In this document: in pieces, positions 18,603-28,525 of the stretch | How positions within the stretch are numbered: position 1 is the first letter of the stretch | Layout of the letters: each line of letters opens with the position of its first letter | Assembly (NCBI GenBank): GCA_034521445.1 | Contig: JAXHMM010000005.1 | Span: forward strand, 310,001 to 374,000 | DNA: 64,000 nt | Source: Balneolaceae bacterium | GTDB taxonomy: Bacteria; Bacteroidota; Rhodothermia; Balneolales; Balneolaceae | Reading direction: 5' to 3' | Program-made: the position numbers and the translations under genes | The notes under the pieces: model-generated | Told to the model about the DNA's origin: nothing | What the model saw: only the letters and a program-made list of their open reading frames with translations | Database searches by the model: none

Positions 18603-19742
18603 TTATGAATCTCTTTTGGACGTAAAAAGCTCCATATACTCCCTGAAGAGATAGACCCTATTTCGCTCATTGCCGGTAATCTCATCAAGAATTCCCAGAT
18701 CCTCGAGGGAAGTGATCAGCGTATAAGCCGTAGGCTTAGATACGTCGGCCGCCTCACCCACCTGGTCGGCCGTAACAACGGGTCGTTGGAAAAGTCGGTG
18801 AACGACTTTTTGTGCATTGCCTGCCCTGCTACCTAATGTTTGCAACTTCCTGTCCACCTCATCCTTAAGTTGCAAAATACCGTCAAGGGTAGCGATCCCA
18901 CTTTCGGCTGTTTCAATGACCCCGGCAAGAAAGAACTTGATCCATTGGCCCATATCATCTCTTTCACGGACTCTCATCAAATTATTAAAATAGGTCGTTC
19001 GATTTCGCTCAAGAAAATCCGATAGATACAGCATGGGTTTTTTCAGAATATTCCTGCTGACCAGATAGAGTGTGATAAGCAATCGCCCAACCCGGCCATT
19101 CCCGTCCAGAAAAGGGTGTATGGTTTCGAACTGGTAATGTACGATCGCAATTTTGATAAGATCGGGAATATCGATTTCCTGGTTATGAATAAATTGCTCC
19201 AAATCGCTCATCAGATCAGGAATATTCTGATGCAGCGGTGGAACAAAAAGGGCATCGTCCAATGTAGCACCCCCAATCCAATTTTGAGAGCTGCGGAATT
19301 CTCCCGGCTGCTTGCGCTCACCTCGGACACCCTGCATTAAGACTCGATGCGTCTCCCGGATCAGCCTGGTGGAAACAGGAAGGTGCTCAAGCTCTGTGAT
19401 CGCCCTGTTCATGGCTTTTATATAATTCTGTACCTCCTCCCAATCGTCCCGCTTTTCCGGGGAAATATGTTCCTCGTCCATAAAGGCTTCTTCCATCCTC
19501 GTCTGGGTGCCCTCAATCTTGCTGCTCTTTGTAGCCTCCTTTGCTACGTGGGCACTTATGAACAGATCGATATTGGGAACGTACTCGGAGTACATGTCAA
19601 GGCGACCAAGCTGCCTGTCCGCCCGGCTCAACAAACTCATTACCTTCATATCCCTTATCTGCCACTGCCTATTGATGGCATTGGGCTCAAAACTCCGGTA
19701 ATGGTCCCTTTGTAGATATTTACCAGCTTTAAATGAGTCCAT
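18603..19742 (-). CDS. Fic family protein with C-terminal winged helix
   Basis: The 379-residue protein has a Fic_N domain, the Fic core with HPFLDGNGRVGR at 209-220, and a C-terminal winged helix-turn-helix (about 310-365, ADVSKPTAYTLITSLEDLGI). The complete HPFxDGNGRxGR motif predicts AMP transfer to a target hydroxyl. The inhibitory motif S-x3-E-G is present at 73-78 (SSKIEG), so activity is likely self-restrained. The target is unknown; the wHTH suggests regulation of its own promoter or of neighbours. No frameshift. Confidence 0.9.
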   Translation of the reverse strand: MDSFKAGKYLQRDHYRSFEPNAINRQWQIRDMKVMSLLSRADRQLGRLDMYSEYVPNIDLFISAHVAKEATKSSKIEGTQTRMEEAFMDEEHISPEKRDDWEEVQNYIKAMNRAITELEHLPVSTRLIRETHRVLMQGVRGERKQPGEFRSSQNWIGGATLDDALFVPPLHQNIPDLMSDLEQFIHNQEIDIPDLIKIAIVHYQFETIHPFLDGNGRVGRLLITLYLVSRNILKKPMLYLSDFLERNRTTYFNNLMRVRERDDMGQWIKFFLAGVIETAESGIATLDGILQLKDEVDRKLQTLGSRAGNAQKVVHRLFQRPVVTADQVGEAADVSKPTAYTLITSLEDLGILDEITGNERNRVYLFREYMELFTSKRDS

Positions 19743-19916
19743 AGAACTTAATTATACAAATTCTTATTTAAGATATTGAACAATAATTTAACTAAGGGTG
19801 CGCTCTAATAAAGAATTGGCCTAAGATTATTATTACGGGTGGATACCATACAGTTATTTTGTATATATTTAGGGCTTAGGAGTGAGACACAACGTTAAAA
19901 ACAAAACGGAAGGGCT

Positions 19917-21029
19917 ATCGGAAGTTCAGTAACGTTCAATAACAGCACCAGCCGCGAATTCGGCCGTACGGTAAAGAAAAGGGTCAACGAATATTTCGAG
20001 GAGAACGGCATCTCCAAGCACGCCAATACGGAGATGGTCGTCAAAACAGTGATCCTGCTCACTGTTTTCTACGGCTCCTATGCCCTGATCATATCCGGGC
20101 AGCTGTCGCTCAACGCCATGTGGTTCCTGTGCTTTATGATGGGGATCGGCATGGCCGGCATAGGCTTCTCCATCTCCCATGATGCCCTCCACGGGGCCTA
20201 CTCCTCCAACAAGACCGTGAACCGGATGCTGGGCTTTACCTTTGACCTGATGGGGGCCAACGGGTATATCTGGAAAATCACCCACAACATCATCCACCAC
20301 ACCTACACCAACATCCATGGCCACGACGAAGATCTGGAGGTGGCGGGCTTCATACGCCTCTCCCCCCATGACGAGTACAAACCCATCCACCGCGCGCAGC
20401 ATATCCTGGCCTTTTTAGCCTACAGCCTGGCCTCCTTCTTCTGGGTGTTCATCAAAGACTACAAGTACTTCCTGCAGAAGGACCTGGGGCCCTACAAGGA
20501 CAAGACCCACCCGGTCAGCGAATGGATCATCCTCTTCGTGACCAAGGCCATCTACTACACCTACATGCTGGTGCTGCCCATGGTATTGCTGGACATTGCC
20601 TGGTGGCAGCTGGCCATCGGATTTGTCACCCTCCACCTCACGGCCGGCACCATTCTGGGCATTATCTTCCAGCTGGCCCACGTCGTCGAGGAAACCGAGC
20701 ATCCGGAGCCCGACGAGGATAACATGATCGATGAGCACTGGATGATTCACGAAATGGTGACCACCAACAACTTCGCACGCGAAAACAAGGCCCTGTGCTG
20801 GTTCGTCGGGGGACTCAATTTCCAGATCGAGCACCACCTCTTCCCCAGGGTCTGCAGCGTCCACTACCCCGAAATAAGCTATATCGTCGAGGACACAGCC
20901 AAGGAATTCGGCATCCCCTACAACCACCACGAAACCTTCTTCGAAGCGGTCGCATCCCACTACCGCACGCTCAAGAAGTTCGGGGACCCGGATTTTTCCT
21001 ATCCGGAGGACTGGGCAACGACGGGATAG
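19917..21029 (+). CDS. membrane fatty acid desaturase
   Basis: The protein has the three histidine boxes of membrane desaturases: HDALHG, HNIIHH and QIEHHLFP, with hydrophobic segments between them. It resembles linoleoyl-CoA/delta-6-like acyl desaturases of this lineage. The first ATG in frame is 20034, but about 40 codons upstream of it read like the family's usual N-terminus (REFGRTVKKRVNEYFEENG), so the native start lies before 19940 and its codon is missing or altered; the ATC at 19917 is a placeholder. The frame is closed by a stop at 19896. It converges on the second Fic gene, 3 bp apart. Confidence 0.85.
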   Translation: MGSSVTFNNSTSREFGRTVKKRVNEYFEENGISKHANTEMVVKTVILLTVFYGSYALIISGQLSLNAMWFLCFMMGIGMAGIGFSISHDALHGAYSSNKTVNRMLGFTFDLMGANGYIWKITHNIIHHTYTNIHGHDEDLEVAGFIRLSPHDEYKPIHRAQHILAFLAYSLASFFWVFIKDYKYFLQKDLGPYKDKTHPVSEWIILFVTKAIYYTYMLVLPMVLLDIAWWQLAIGFVTLHLTAGTILGIIFQLAHVVEETEHPEPDEDNMIDEHWMIHEMVTTNNFARENKALCWFVGGLNFQIEHHLFPRVCSVHYPEISYIVEDTAKEFGIPYNHHETFFEAVASHYRTLKKFGDPDFSYPEDWATTG

Positions 21030-21032
21030 GGC

Positions 21033-22574
21033 TCAGCTCCTGAACGCCTTTCGATAGGTCTCCTCCAACATGGCCACTTCTTTCTCCGTCAACGCTTTAA
21101 ACTCCCTGGTCCGGGCACGTTTTGACAGTTGACCCTCGTTTTGCCGCAGAAAACCGATAAGGTTTTCCATCTTTTTGTCCGGCATATCAAAATGCTCGGT
21201 TATAACCTTTCTGAGCTTGTCATGGCCTTCAAGATACCTGACTTCCTCAGGCAAGATATTCCGTACCGTTTCGTCAACACATTCATACAGAAACTCCGCT
21301 TGCCTGGTCGCATCAAAATAGCGGTAGAGATCAATCGTATCATTCAGCACCTCTACATTACCGTCCGGAGTTGCCTGCCATTCAATGAAATCAAGACGGG
21401 GTTTGGACCAGGATTCCAACACCTCTTTATACTTGTCCATACGGTCAAAGATTACCGCTGATACAGGAAAGACCAGCCCCTTGGGGGCGAAATCCTTTTG
21501 GGCCAGAACATGGTGAATGATATATCGATGCACGCGGCCATTACCATCGGCGAAGGGATGGATAAATACAAAGCCAAAGGCAATGAGCGCGGCTGCCAGA
21601 ACAGGATCATAGTCACTGTCGACAAGTGATGAATTAGCATCCAGGAGGCCTTCAACCAACAGGAGAACATCCTGCCATCGGGCAGAAATGTGATCCGGGA
21701 GTGGCTTGCCCGTCACGCGATTATGAACACCGACAAATCCTCCCTCTTCTCGCCAGCCCATTTCTACAAACCGATCGTCTTCAATAACCAACTCCTGAAG
21801 ACGCAAGAGCTCATCTTTTGTGAGATCAGTCTGGCCGGCCTGACCGATAGCCTTCCCCCACCGCCGGACACGATTTTCAGGGGGCGATTCACCCTCAATG
21901 GCAAACGATGCCTTGGAGTCTTTCAGCAACAGAAAGGCCGCTGCCCTGGATAACATATCCGGGTGCACCTCCCCGATTACCTCTTCAGCCTTCTGTGCTA
22001 ATTCTTCACCACGAAACTGCTCGATCATTTTTGTCCGCCGGACCAGGGGACAGAAATCACTGTTCCCTGGCAGGTTATCCCAGACCCTGTGTCGCTTGGA
22101 TCGTTGCCTGGATCCGGGATATTGCAATTCGGGATCAAGCGCATCTACATAATTGCCCCTTTTGACATCAGCCAGCTCAAGCTTCCCACCTGTCAGCCAC
22201 TCATAAAAAAACCATATACGCCTGCTGTACTGACCTGTTGGCTGATCTTTGACAATCGTTTCAATCTCATCCTTATCAACCGTTTCGAACAGCTTTTTTA
22301 AAACAAGAAGATCCAATGCCTCGTATTTCAGAGCAAATACGAGATGGCCATACAACGAAGGATCGGGTTCCTGTACCGTTTTGTATACCTGCCACTTGCC
22401 TTCCTTGTAGCTTCTGTGCTTCTCGCTAACCGCCGACATCGTTTCCGGCAAGGGCACCACCAGTCCATATCGAGAAATCAAGGCACTGTATCCAGCCAGC
22501 TTCATACCGGTTTCAGGGAGGGTATAATTCCTAAAAACCGTTATATTTTCTTTAAAACGATTACTATCAGGCAT
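21033..22574 (-). CDS. Fic family protein (long form)
   Basis: The 513-residue protein has the Fic motif HPFADGNGRVHR at 339-350, preceded by an inhibitory-type S-x3-E-G at 223-228 (SFAIEG), so AMP-transfer activity is likely kept in check intramolecularly. The first 200 residues are a conserved extension of unknown role, and the C-terminal helices are charged. It is not closely similar to the other Fic protein at 18.6-19.7 kb. Full length, no frameshift. Confidence 0.9.
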   Translation of the reverse strand: MPDSNRFKENITVFRNYTLPETGMKLAGYSALISRYGLVVPLPETMSAVSEKHRSYKEGKWQVYKTVQEPDPSLYGHLVFALKYEALDLLVLKKLFETVDKDEIETIVKDQPTGQYSRRIWFFYEWLTGGKLELADVKRGNYVDALDPELQYPGSRQRSKRHRVWDNLPGNSDFCPLVRRTKMIEQFRGEELAQKAEEVIGEVHPDMLSRAAAFLLLKDSKASFAIEGESPPENRVRRWGKAIGQAGQTDLTKDELLRLQELVIEDDRFVEMGWREEGGFVGVHNRVTGKPLPDHISARWQDVLLLVEGLLDANSSLVDSDYDPVLAAALIAFGFVFIHPFADGNGRVHRYIIHHVLAQKDFAPKGLVFPVSAVIFDRMDKYKEVLESWSKPRLDFIEWQATPDGNVEVLNDTIDLYRYFDATRQAEFLYECVDETVRNILPEEVRYLEGHDKLRKVITEHFDMPDKKMENLIGFLRQNEGQLSKRARTREFKALTEKEVAMLEETYRKAFRS

Positions 22575-22791
22575 AATTTACTTGTATCAATTATCAATTT
22601 GCCTAATTACAATATCACTAATTTTGATTACTTTTTATAAATAATGTTTATATATAAGACATATTTTCCAAATTGATTACCTATGCTTTGTATTTGTGGC
22701 TTTGAGTACCAGGCTCCTTTTGCTAGTTTGTGTGCAGCATCAAGAAAGCCAGCAGGCTTACCAACCGACCCGCTCGAGGCACGGTGGTCAA

Positions 22792-23049
22792 ATGATGTGG
22801 GATGATTCCAAACAAACGAGTCCCGCCTTTCTCCTTCAGGCCGATACCATCATTGTCACCGAATTCACCGACCGCGGCAAGCCGGGCGATGTTGTGGTTT
22901 TTGAGGAAGGGATGAGCAGGGATGAAGCCGCTGAAAAGCTGAACATCCGGGAATCCGACCGGTTTGGCGACACCAAATGGTTTATCTACCGTCATACCTT
23001 TTCCGTTGACAGGCTCCTGTCAGAGGAAGATTCTGGCCACGCACGTTAG
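22792..23049 (+). CDS. hypothetical protein
   Basis: An 85-codon frame from ATG 22792 (or 22795) encodes an acidic, soluble protein with TIIVTEFTDRGKPGDVVVFEEG and a C-terminal KWFIYRHTFSVDRLL. A longer GTG start at 22696 exists but adds low-complexity, unlikely sequence. No family recognised. It lies between the Fic gene and the histidine kinase, both at more than 100 bp distance. Confidence 0.45.
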   Translation: MMWDDSKQTSPAFLLQADTIIVTEFTDRGKPGDVVVFEEGMSRDEAAEKLNIRESDRFGDTKWFIYRHTFSVDRLLSEEDSGHAR

Positions 23050-23163
23050 CACTCCCCCTCTTATGACGGTTGCAACTTGCAGGCTGCATCAATTCCAAGT
23101 ATAATGAAATCTTAAGGATGGCAGCATTTATGCCGGTAACCGTATAAAAGGGTCCCGTAAGGT

Positions 23164-26013
23164 ATGGATGTGCAATCGATTGACTTTCTATTTGAGGAGA
23201 ATCCCAATCCGATGTGGATCTACGATCCCTCCGACCTCTCCATCAAGCAGGCCAACCAGGCCGCCAGCGAACTCTACGGCTACTCGATGGAAGAGCTGGA
23301 ATCCCTGACCATCGCCGACCTGCGACCCGAAAGCGAGATCCCCAAACTCAAGGAAGAGCTGGCCAAAAAGGCCGATGCCTTCAACAACGCCGGCCTCTGG
23401 CAGCACCGGAAAAAGAACGGGGACCCCCTTTTCGTCCGCGTGCTTTCGCACCCCGTCTCGGAAGGCGACCGCACCTACAAGCTGGTCACCGTCCACGACG
23501 CCACCAACGAGGTGCAGTACCAGCGGGAGCTGGGCATGATGCTGGAGAACAGCCTGGACGGGATCATGCTTTCACGTCCCGACGGGCGCATCCTACGGGC
23601 CAACAAGGCAGCCTGTAGCATCCTGGACATGACGGAGGAGGAGATCATCCAAAAAGGTCGTGAGGGGATCGTCCACAAGGACGAAATGTTCGAAAAGGCC
23701 CTGCAAAAGCGGAAAAAGACAGGCTCCTATTCCGGCGAACTCACCTTCCTTCACCGCTCTGGTCGGAAGTTAACGGTGGACCTGAGTACCTCCGTCTATG
23801 CCAACCTGCAGGGCGAAAAGCGCACCAGCATCGTATTTCGGGACGTCACCGGGCGCCGGGAAACCGAGCAGCAGCTCAAGGAGAGCCTCAATCGCTTTCA
23901 CTACGCCACCAAGGCCACCTACGACGCCATATGGGACTGGGACCTGCGCAGCGATTACATTCACTGGGGAGAGGGCTTTGAAAACCTCTTCGGCCATGAC
24001 CTGGAGAGCCTGCCGGAAGACTCCAGCTCATGGACCAACCACATCCACCACGACGACCGAGAGTGGGTGTACGACAGCATTCGGGAGGCCATCGAGGGTG
24101 ACCACAGCCGCTGGTTTGAGGAGTACCGCTACCGGAAAGCCGACGGCAGCTACCGCATGGTGGAAGACCGCGGCTACATCATCCGTGATGAGGATGGCGA
24201 AGCTGTACGCATGATCGGTGCCATGCGCGACGTGACCGAGCGCCGGGATCTGGAAAAGCTGCTGGACCAGGCCTACTCGCTGGCCCGTATTGGCGCCTGG
24301 GAGGTAGACATGAAAAACGGCCAGCTCTACTGGTCGTCCATTACCCGGCGCCTGCACGAAGTGGAGTCCGATTTTGAACCTGACCTGGATCAGGGAATTA
24401 ACTTTTACAAGGAGGGGGAGAGCCGGGAGACCATCCGCAAGCTCTGGAACAGGGCGATCGAGGAGGGTACGCCCTGGGACGTGGAGCTGCAAATCGTCAC
24501 CGCCAAGGGGAACGTGCGATGGGTGCGAACCAAAGGCGAGCCCGTGATGGTGGACGGGCAGTGCCGGCGGGTCTACGGCATCTTCCAGGATATCAACGAG
24601 CGCAGGCAGGCCCGCGAAAAGATGCTGGAGGCCCTGCAGGAACGGGAGCGCATCCTCGAGCGCATCACCGTGGCCTTCTTTGCCGTCGACGAAAACTGGA
24701 CCGTCACCTACTGGAACAACCAGGCCGAGGAGATCATCGGGGTCAGCCGCGAGGAGGTATTGAACCAGAACCTGTGGGAGCAATTCCCGGAGGCAAAGGA
24801 ACTTGCCTTTTTTAAAGAGTACGAGCGCGCGCTCAAGGAGCAGACTCCCACCTCCTTCGAGGAGTACTATCCTCCCCTGAATGTATGGCTGGAAGTCAAC
24901 AGCTATCCCTCGCCCGACGGACTGAGCGTGTTTTTCCGCGATATTACCGACCGCAAACAAGACCAGCTTGACCTGGAAAAAGCCTACCGGGAGAAGGAGA
25001 CCATCCTGGAGAGCATCGGTGATGGCTTCTTTACGGTCAACGAGGAGTGGACCGTCACCTACTGGAACAGCGCGGCCGAGCACCTGCTGAAAACGCCCAA
25101 GGATATTATTTTGGGCAAAAACCTCTGGGATATATTCAACGACGCCTCCGACCGCCCCTCCTACGCCAACTACCACAAGGCCATGGATGAGGGCGAGCCG
25201 GTGGAATTCAGGGATTACTACGAGGCCCTGGACCGCTGGTTCGACGTCAGCGCCTACCCCGCCGAGGAGGGCATCTCTGTCTACTTCAAGGACATCACCG
25301 AACAGAAACAGCGGGAGGCCCAGCTCCAGGAATCCCTCAAGGAGAAGGAGACGCTGCTCGCCGAAGTGCACCACCGCGTCAAAAACAACCTGGCCGTGGT
25401 CTCCGGCATGATGCAGCTGCAGGCCTTCGGGGAGGAAGACGATACTGTCCGATCGAAGCTGCACGACAGCGTGGGCCGCATCAAGACCATGGCCCTCATC
25501 CACGAGCTGCTCTACCAGTCGGAGAGCTTCTCCCGGCTGGACTCTTCCGAGAACATCGAAAAATTGGTGGAGGAGATCGCCCGCTCCCACGGGCCCTCCG
25601 TCGAGCTGGACGTCGAGTTTGAACTGCAGAAGGTGGAACTCAATATCAACCAGGCCATGCCCGTCTGCCTCATCGTCAACGAGGTGGTCACCAACATCTA
25701 CAAACACGCCTTCGAGGCGGGCGACAGTGGAATGCTGCGGGTGTCAACCGGGACCGGTACCAGTGCCAGTACCGACCAGACCTTCCGGCTTGAAATTACA
25801 GACGACGGGAAGGGTCTGCCGGACGATTTCCCGGAATCCGCCGAAAACGGCTCCCTCGGCCTCCAGCTCATCGACACCCTCGCCGAGCAGCTGGATGCGG
25901 AGTACCGCTACCGATCCGGCGGCGGCGAGGACGGCGAGGACGGCGAAACGGTCTTTTCGCTTACCTTCGAAAAAACGGACGTCAGGGGGCCTTCGGCGAC
26001 AGGGGTGTTGTAG
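23164..26013 (+). CDS. multi-PAS sensor histidine kinase (HisKA_2 type)
   Basis: The 949-residue protein has about six PAS domains in series (roughly 5-115, 120-235, 245-365, 370-480, 490-600, 610-720), several with PAC-like tails such as MIGAMRDVTERR, and no transmembrane segment, so it is cytoplasmic. The kinase part has the HisKA_2 phospho-acceptor segment EVHHRVKNN at 734-742 and an HATPase with N-box NEVVTN at 839 and the G-box DDGKGLP. PAS5 and PAS6 are close to each other (both WTVTYWN), pointing to internal duplication. No response regulator is adjacent. The sensed signal cannot be read. Confidence 0.93.
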   Translation: MDVQSIDFLFEENPNPMWIYDPSDLSIKQANQAASELYGYSMEELESLTIADLRPESEIPKLKEELAKKADAFNNAGLWQHRKKNGDPLFVRVLSHPVSEGDRTYKLVTVHDATNEVQYQRELGMMLENSLDGIMLSRPDGRILRANKAACSILDMTEEEIIQKGREGIVHKDEMFEKALQKRKKTGSYSGELTFLHRSGRKLTVDLSTSVYANLQGEKRTSIVFRDVTGRRETEQQLKESLNRFHYATKATYDAIWDWDLRSDYIHWGEGFENLFGHDLESLPEDSSSWTNHIHHDDREWVYDSIREAIEGDHSRWFEEYRYRKADGSYRMVEDRGYIIRDEDGEAVRMIGAMRDVTERRDLEKLLDQAYSLARIGAWEVDMKNGQLYWSSITRRLHEVESDFEPDLDQGINFYKEGESRETIRKLWNRAIEEGTPWDVELQIVTAKGNVRWVRTKGEPVMVDGQCRRVYGIFQDINERRQAREKMLEALQERERILERITVAFFAVDENWTVTYWNNQAEEIIGVSREEVLNQNLWEQFPEAKELAFFKEYERALKEQTPTSFEEYYPPLNVWLEVNSYPSPDGLSVFFRDITDRKQDQLDLEKAYREKETILESIGDGFFTVNEEWTVTYWNSAAEHLLKTPKDIILGKNLWDIFNDASDRPSYANYHKAMDEGEPVEFRDYYEALDRWFDVSAYPAEEGISVYFKDITEQKQREAQLQESLKEKETLLAEVHHRVKNNLAVVSGMMQLQAFGEEDDTVRSKLHDSVGRIKTMALIHELLYQSESFSRLDSSENIEKLVEEIARSHGPSVELDVEFELQKVELNINQAMPVCLIVNEVVTNIYKHAFEAGDSGMLRVSTGTGTSASTDQTFRLEITDDGKGLPDDFPESAENGSLGLQLIDTLAEQLDAEYRYRSGGGEDGEDGETVFSLTFEKTDVRGPSATGVL

Positions 26014-26106
26014 GGGGAAACCTACACACACGCTGTCACTCATCACGAAGCGCCAGCTCATCGTCCCAGAATCCAGCTCAAAAAAAAGTCCCTATACGGG
26101 CCACGC

Positions 26107-26280
26107 CTTTTCGGGCAAATTTTCCGGGTCTGAAATTTGAGAAAAAATCACAAATCCAGGGATCCCAATCGTCCCTCAGATGCACGAAGGCCCCGTAGGC
26201 CAAAAGAACATTGTGATAAAATCACAAAATGGAGGTATCGATTTCGGAGCCCAATGGGGGTGGCGACAGACTCACCAAAT
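26107..26280 (+). repeat. dispersed non-coding repeat, copy A
   Basis: This is one of at least three clear and three divergent or partial copies in the 26-38 kb zone. Layout: a TTTTCGGGCAAATTTTCC head, a TTTGAG-n-ATCACAAA palindrome, a GGCCCCGTAGGCC mini-hairpin, a second palindrome TTGTGATAAAATCACAA (about 26213-26229), and the tail GGTATCGATTTCGGAGCCC. The arms of the two palindromes are also complementary to each other, so the whole could fold as one structure. This copy lies just beyond the 3' end of the AbiEii-like gene. Confidence 0.8.
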
Positions 26281-26336
26281 CGGCAAATACTTGCAAATTT
26301 TTCGCGAAAGTAGGAGGGGCTGTAACAAATACAATT

Positions 26337-27179
26337 CTAGGATATGCGTCGGCAAAATTCCAAAACCAGTCCTGACACATCAGCTCGCAACTCTTCGTCA
26401 TCTGCCTCCTCCCCACCAAGAAACCGATCAACTTTTTGGGGACCAATACTATCAATGGCAGAAAAATCAGATTCCAAATATTCTATTGCTTCTCGAATTA
26501 TTTCATTTTTCGGGAGCTTGTCTATCCGCTCAACAATATCGTCCAGGCCGTCAGGCCAATGGGCAAGTGTATAATGCAAATCATAGGCATCCTTCGGTTC
26601 TCCTCGGGAATGAAGGGCCAATGACTTTAATATGACAAATGCACCGGGCCCACAGACCCATATTCGCCTCGTTGCATGATCTCCTTCCGGTGTTTTACCC
26701 TCCAATTCGAGCACTGCAAAATCTCTGAATGCGAATTCAAGACCAGGGGTGACCACAGCAGCGAAATCACCTTCAAGATCCTGGAGGGTACCTGCCTCGT
26801 CTTCACCAGATGCCGGAGGTATAAGAAAATCAATGGTCAGTTCATTTGAGGGAGTGGTCCATCTCTGTCGGGTAGGATTTCCAGTTTCCGTTACATCATT
26901 TTGCAAACCTGCTTGCCGCAGTCGTTTTGAAATTTCCTGGTAGTATTTCTTTTCCAGGACAGCAAGTTCAATGCCCAGATCCAGGTCCGTTGTACCGATA
27001 TGAATTTCCTTTTCATCAGGAAGGCGTGGATTGATAAGTAACGCCGGAACCCTACCACCCACAACACGTATTCTTGGCATCAGGTCCCCGATACGGGTTG
27101 CTACAAGCAAACAAAGCTGACGAAGGGCATCGGTGGTTTCCGATGAATATCCACTTCTATATTGAGGTTTATCCGGCAT
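26337..27179 (-). CDS. nucleotidyltransferase, AbiEii-like toxin partner
   Basis: From ATG 27179 the protein is about 280 residues with a DNA polymerase-beta type nucleotidyltransferase core. It has VVGGRVPALL and then GTTDLDLGIEL, which carries the paired acidic metal ligands. This fits AbiEii-like nucleotidyltransferase toxins of type IV toxin-antitoxin systems, although the protein is more divergent than the one at 36.5 kb. The start ATGCCGGATAA overlaps the stop of the upstream AbiEi-like gene, indicating translational coupling; the longer start at 27221 would overlap it by 53 bp. Confidence 0.75.
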   Translation of the reverse strand: MPDKPQYRSGYSSETTDALRQLCLLVATRIGDLMPRIRVVGGRVPALLINPRLPDEKEIHIGTTDLDLGIELAVLEKKYYQEISKRLRQAGLQNDVTETGNPTRQRWTTPSNELTIDFLIPPASGEDEAGTLQDLEGDFAAVVTPGLEFAFRDFAVLELEGKTPEGDHATRRIWVCGPGAFVILKSLALHSRGEPKDAYDLHYTLAHWPDGLDDIVERIDKLPKNEIIREAIEYLESDFSAIDSIGPQKVDRFLGGEEADDEELRADVSGLVLEFCRRIS

Positions 27180-28224
27180 GCTTTTTAGATATTTGCGAAA
27201 AGATTTCAGACCGTGCCTCATCCGACCGTTCGGGCAGATCTCCTAAATCAAGATAGGTTTGGAGAGGACTGACAAACCGGATGTCACGGTAGTTTTCTCC
27301 TCCCCACAGAACGCCGGTGTCATTGGGTTGGATCAGCCAGACATTAGCTCCTTTGGGTTCCAGGGACATACCAATCTTACGTAACTCGTTTGGTCCCAAA
27401 GGCCGCTGGATATAAGCAGTGACCAGGCGGAAATTGGAAAACGGACTATAATGCCATGCCGATGCCAATCCCGTAAAGGCATTTTCAACTCCAAGGTCTT
27501 GCAGCTTTTGAGAAAGAGATTTCACCAACTCAGGTCCGCCATTCTTACTATGAATATGTCCTTTTGTAAGTGAGTGATCGGTAAGAGTGTAATGTGATTG
27601 CCATTCATTCAATAATAGTGTCGGATCCTCTATCACTATGGATTGATCCTCGAGCCGATGTACATAATTTTGTTCCTCCAAATAGTTGATAACCTGGCTG
27701 ACCAAAGCTTTGGAAACATCCGTTTGCTCTACCAGATTTTTTTGATAAAAACGCTGGCTCGAGTTAGAAAGAAGATGTCTCACAATTCTTGAGCTTTTAG
27801 GTGCAAAGGGATTCCGCGGCCGGCCACGCTTCTTAAATTGATTTGGTTTACCTTCAATCCTTACATAAAGATTGTTGTGTCTTATGAAGGCATTTCCAGA
27901 TAAATCAATCCAGGAAACTCCCCCTCCCTCGCAAAGCTTCTTACCAGCGGAAGTCATATAGGGCACGACTAGCAAGGGAACAGCATTCGAGTCAATATCC
28001 TTCTTCGCGTTTATAAGGTGATTCATTCCCTGATCTACCGATGCGGAAGTATTTGAGCTTTTGTACTCAATCAAGAATGTGCGTTGGGCTACATGAGCCC
28101 GTGCATCCACTTCAAGTGCATCAACTCCACGTTGAACGACTTCAATTTCCGGTTGCTCCTCGAATATGCTTCCAAGAATGGTCTGGGCTTTTTCGAGTGC
28201 AATGGTTTCAGAAGGCAAGGACAT
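27169..28224 (-). CDS. AbiEi-like antitoxin / winged-helix regulator
   Basis: The 351-residue protein has an N-terminal restriction-like segment (TFLIEYKSSNTSASVDQG), a central winged helix (about 155-200: NLVEQTDVSKALVSQVINYLEE) and an AbiEi-type C-terminal domain ending LQTYLDLGDLPERSDEAR. It is the first gene of a two-gene unit with the nucleotidyltransferase and probably represses the promoter ahead of it, where inverted repeats lie (28252-28324). The N-terminal domain is longer than in ordinary AbiEi. Confidence 0.7.
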   Translation of the reverse strand: MSLPSETIALEKAQTILGSIFEEQPEIEVVQRGVDALEVDARAHVAQRTFLIEYKSSNTSASVDQGMNHLINAKKDIDSNAVPLLVVPYMTSAGKKLCEGGGVSWIDLSGNAFIRHNNLYVRIEGKPNQFKKRGRPRNPFAPKSSRIVRHLLSNSSQRFYQKNLVEQTDVSKALVSQVINYLEEQNYVHRLEDQSIVIEDPTLLLNEWQSHYTLTDHSLTKGHIHSKNGGPELVKSLSQKLQDLGVENAFTGLASAWHYSPFSNFRLVTAYIQRPLGPNELRKIGMSLEPKGANVWLIQPNDTGVLWGGENYRDIRFVSPLQTYLDLGDLPERSDEARSEIFSQISKKHAG

Positions 28225-28251
28225 ATCCAGAGATTATGGCTGTTTATCAAT

Positions 28252-28324
28252 TTGGTAAACTACCTGAATATAGCGAACAAATTAATAGTTTGCTTATTAC
28301 ATCAGTTTACACAATCAGTAAACT
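28252..28324. promoter_or_regulatory. probable operator of the AbiEi-like pair
   Basis: An inverted repeat AGTTTAC (28304-28310) and GTAAACT (28318-28324) lies 80-100 bp upstream of the start at 28224, and another GTAAACTAC copy lies at about 28255. The paired half-sites suggest that the winged-helix antitoxin binds here to autoregulate; this is inference from position and symmetry. Confidence 0.5.
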
Positions 28325-28377
28325 ACTCTAGTTAGCGATCATAAAAATTACTGACCGACATTTGGAATACTAATAGA

Positions 28378-28464
28378 TTCATTCCTCGACCCAATGGGTA
28401 TTTCCCAGCGGGCCTTTGCCCGAAGCATTGACGTACCAGCCAATCGGTTCAACGAAATCGTTCG
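28378..28464 (+). pseudogene. fragment of a HigA-type antitoxin gene
   Basis: This stretch is about 85% identical to the first third of the intact higA at 35.4 kb: both read ISQRAFARSIDVPANR in one frame, starting after a CTTGATCCGATG-like segment. It lacks the gene start and the remainder of the coding sequence, and runs directly into unrelated sequence and then repeat copy B. It is a relic of deletion or recombination between cassettes. Confidence 0.75.
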
Positions 28465-28525
28465 TTCTTCTCTCTGGCTTCCCTGCTGCAGCCCTGTTGT
28501 GCATAAACCTTCCGAAACGGGGCAT

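Noticed and set aside
24028-25707. A 559-codon minus-strand frame
   Set aside because: Antisense to the histidine kinase; a GC-rich shadow with no recognisable domain.
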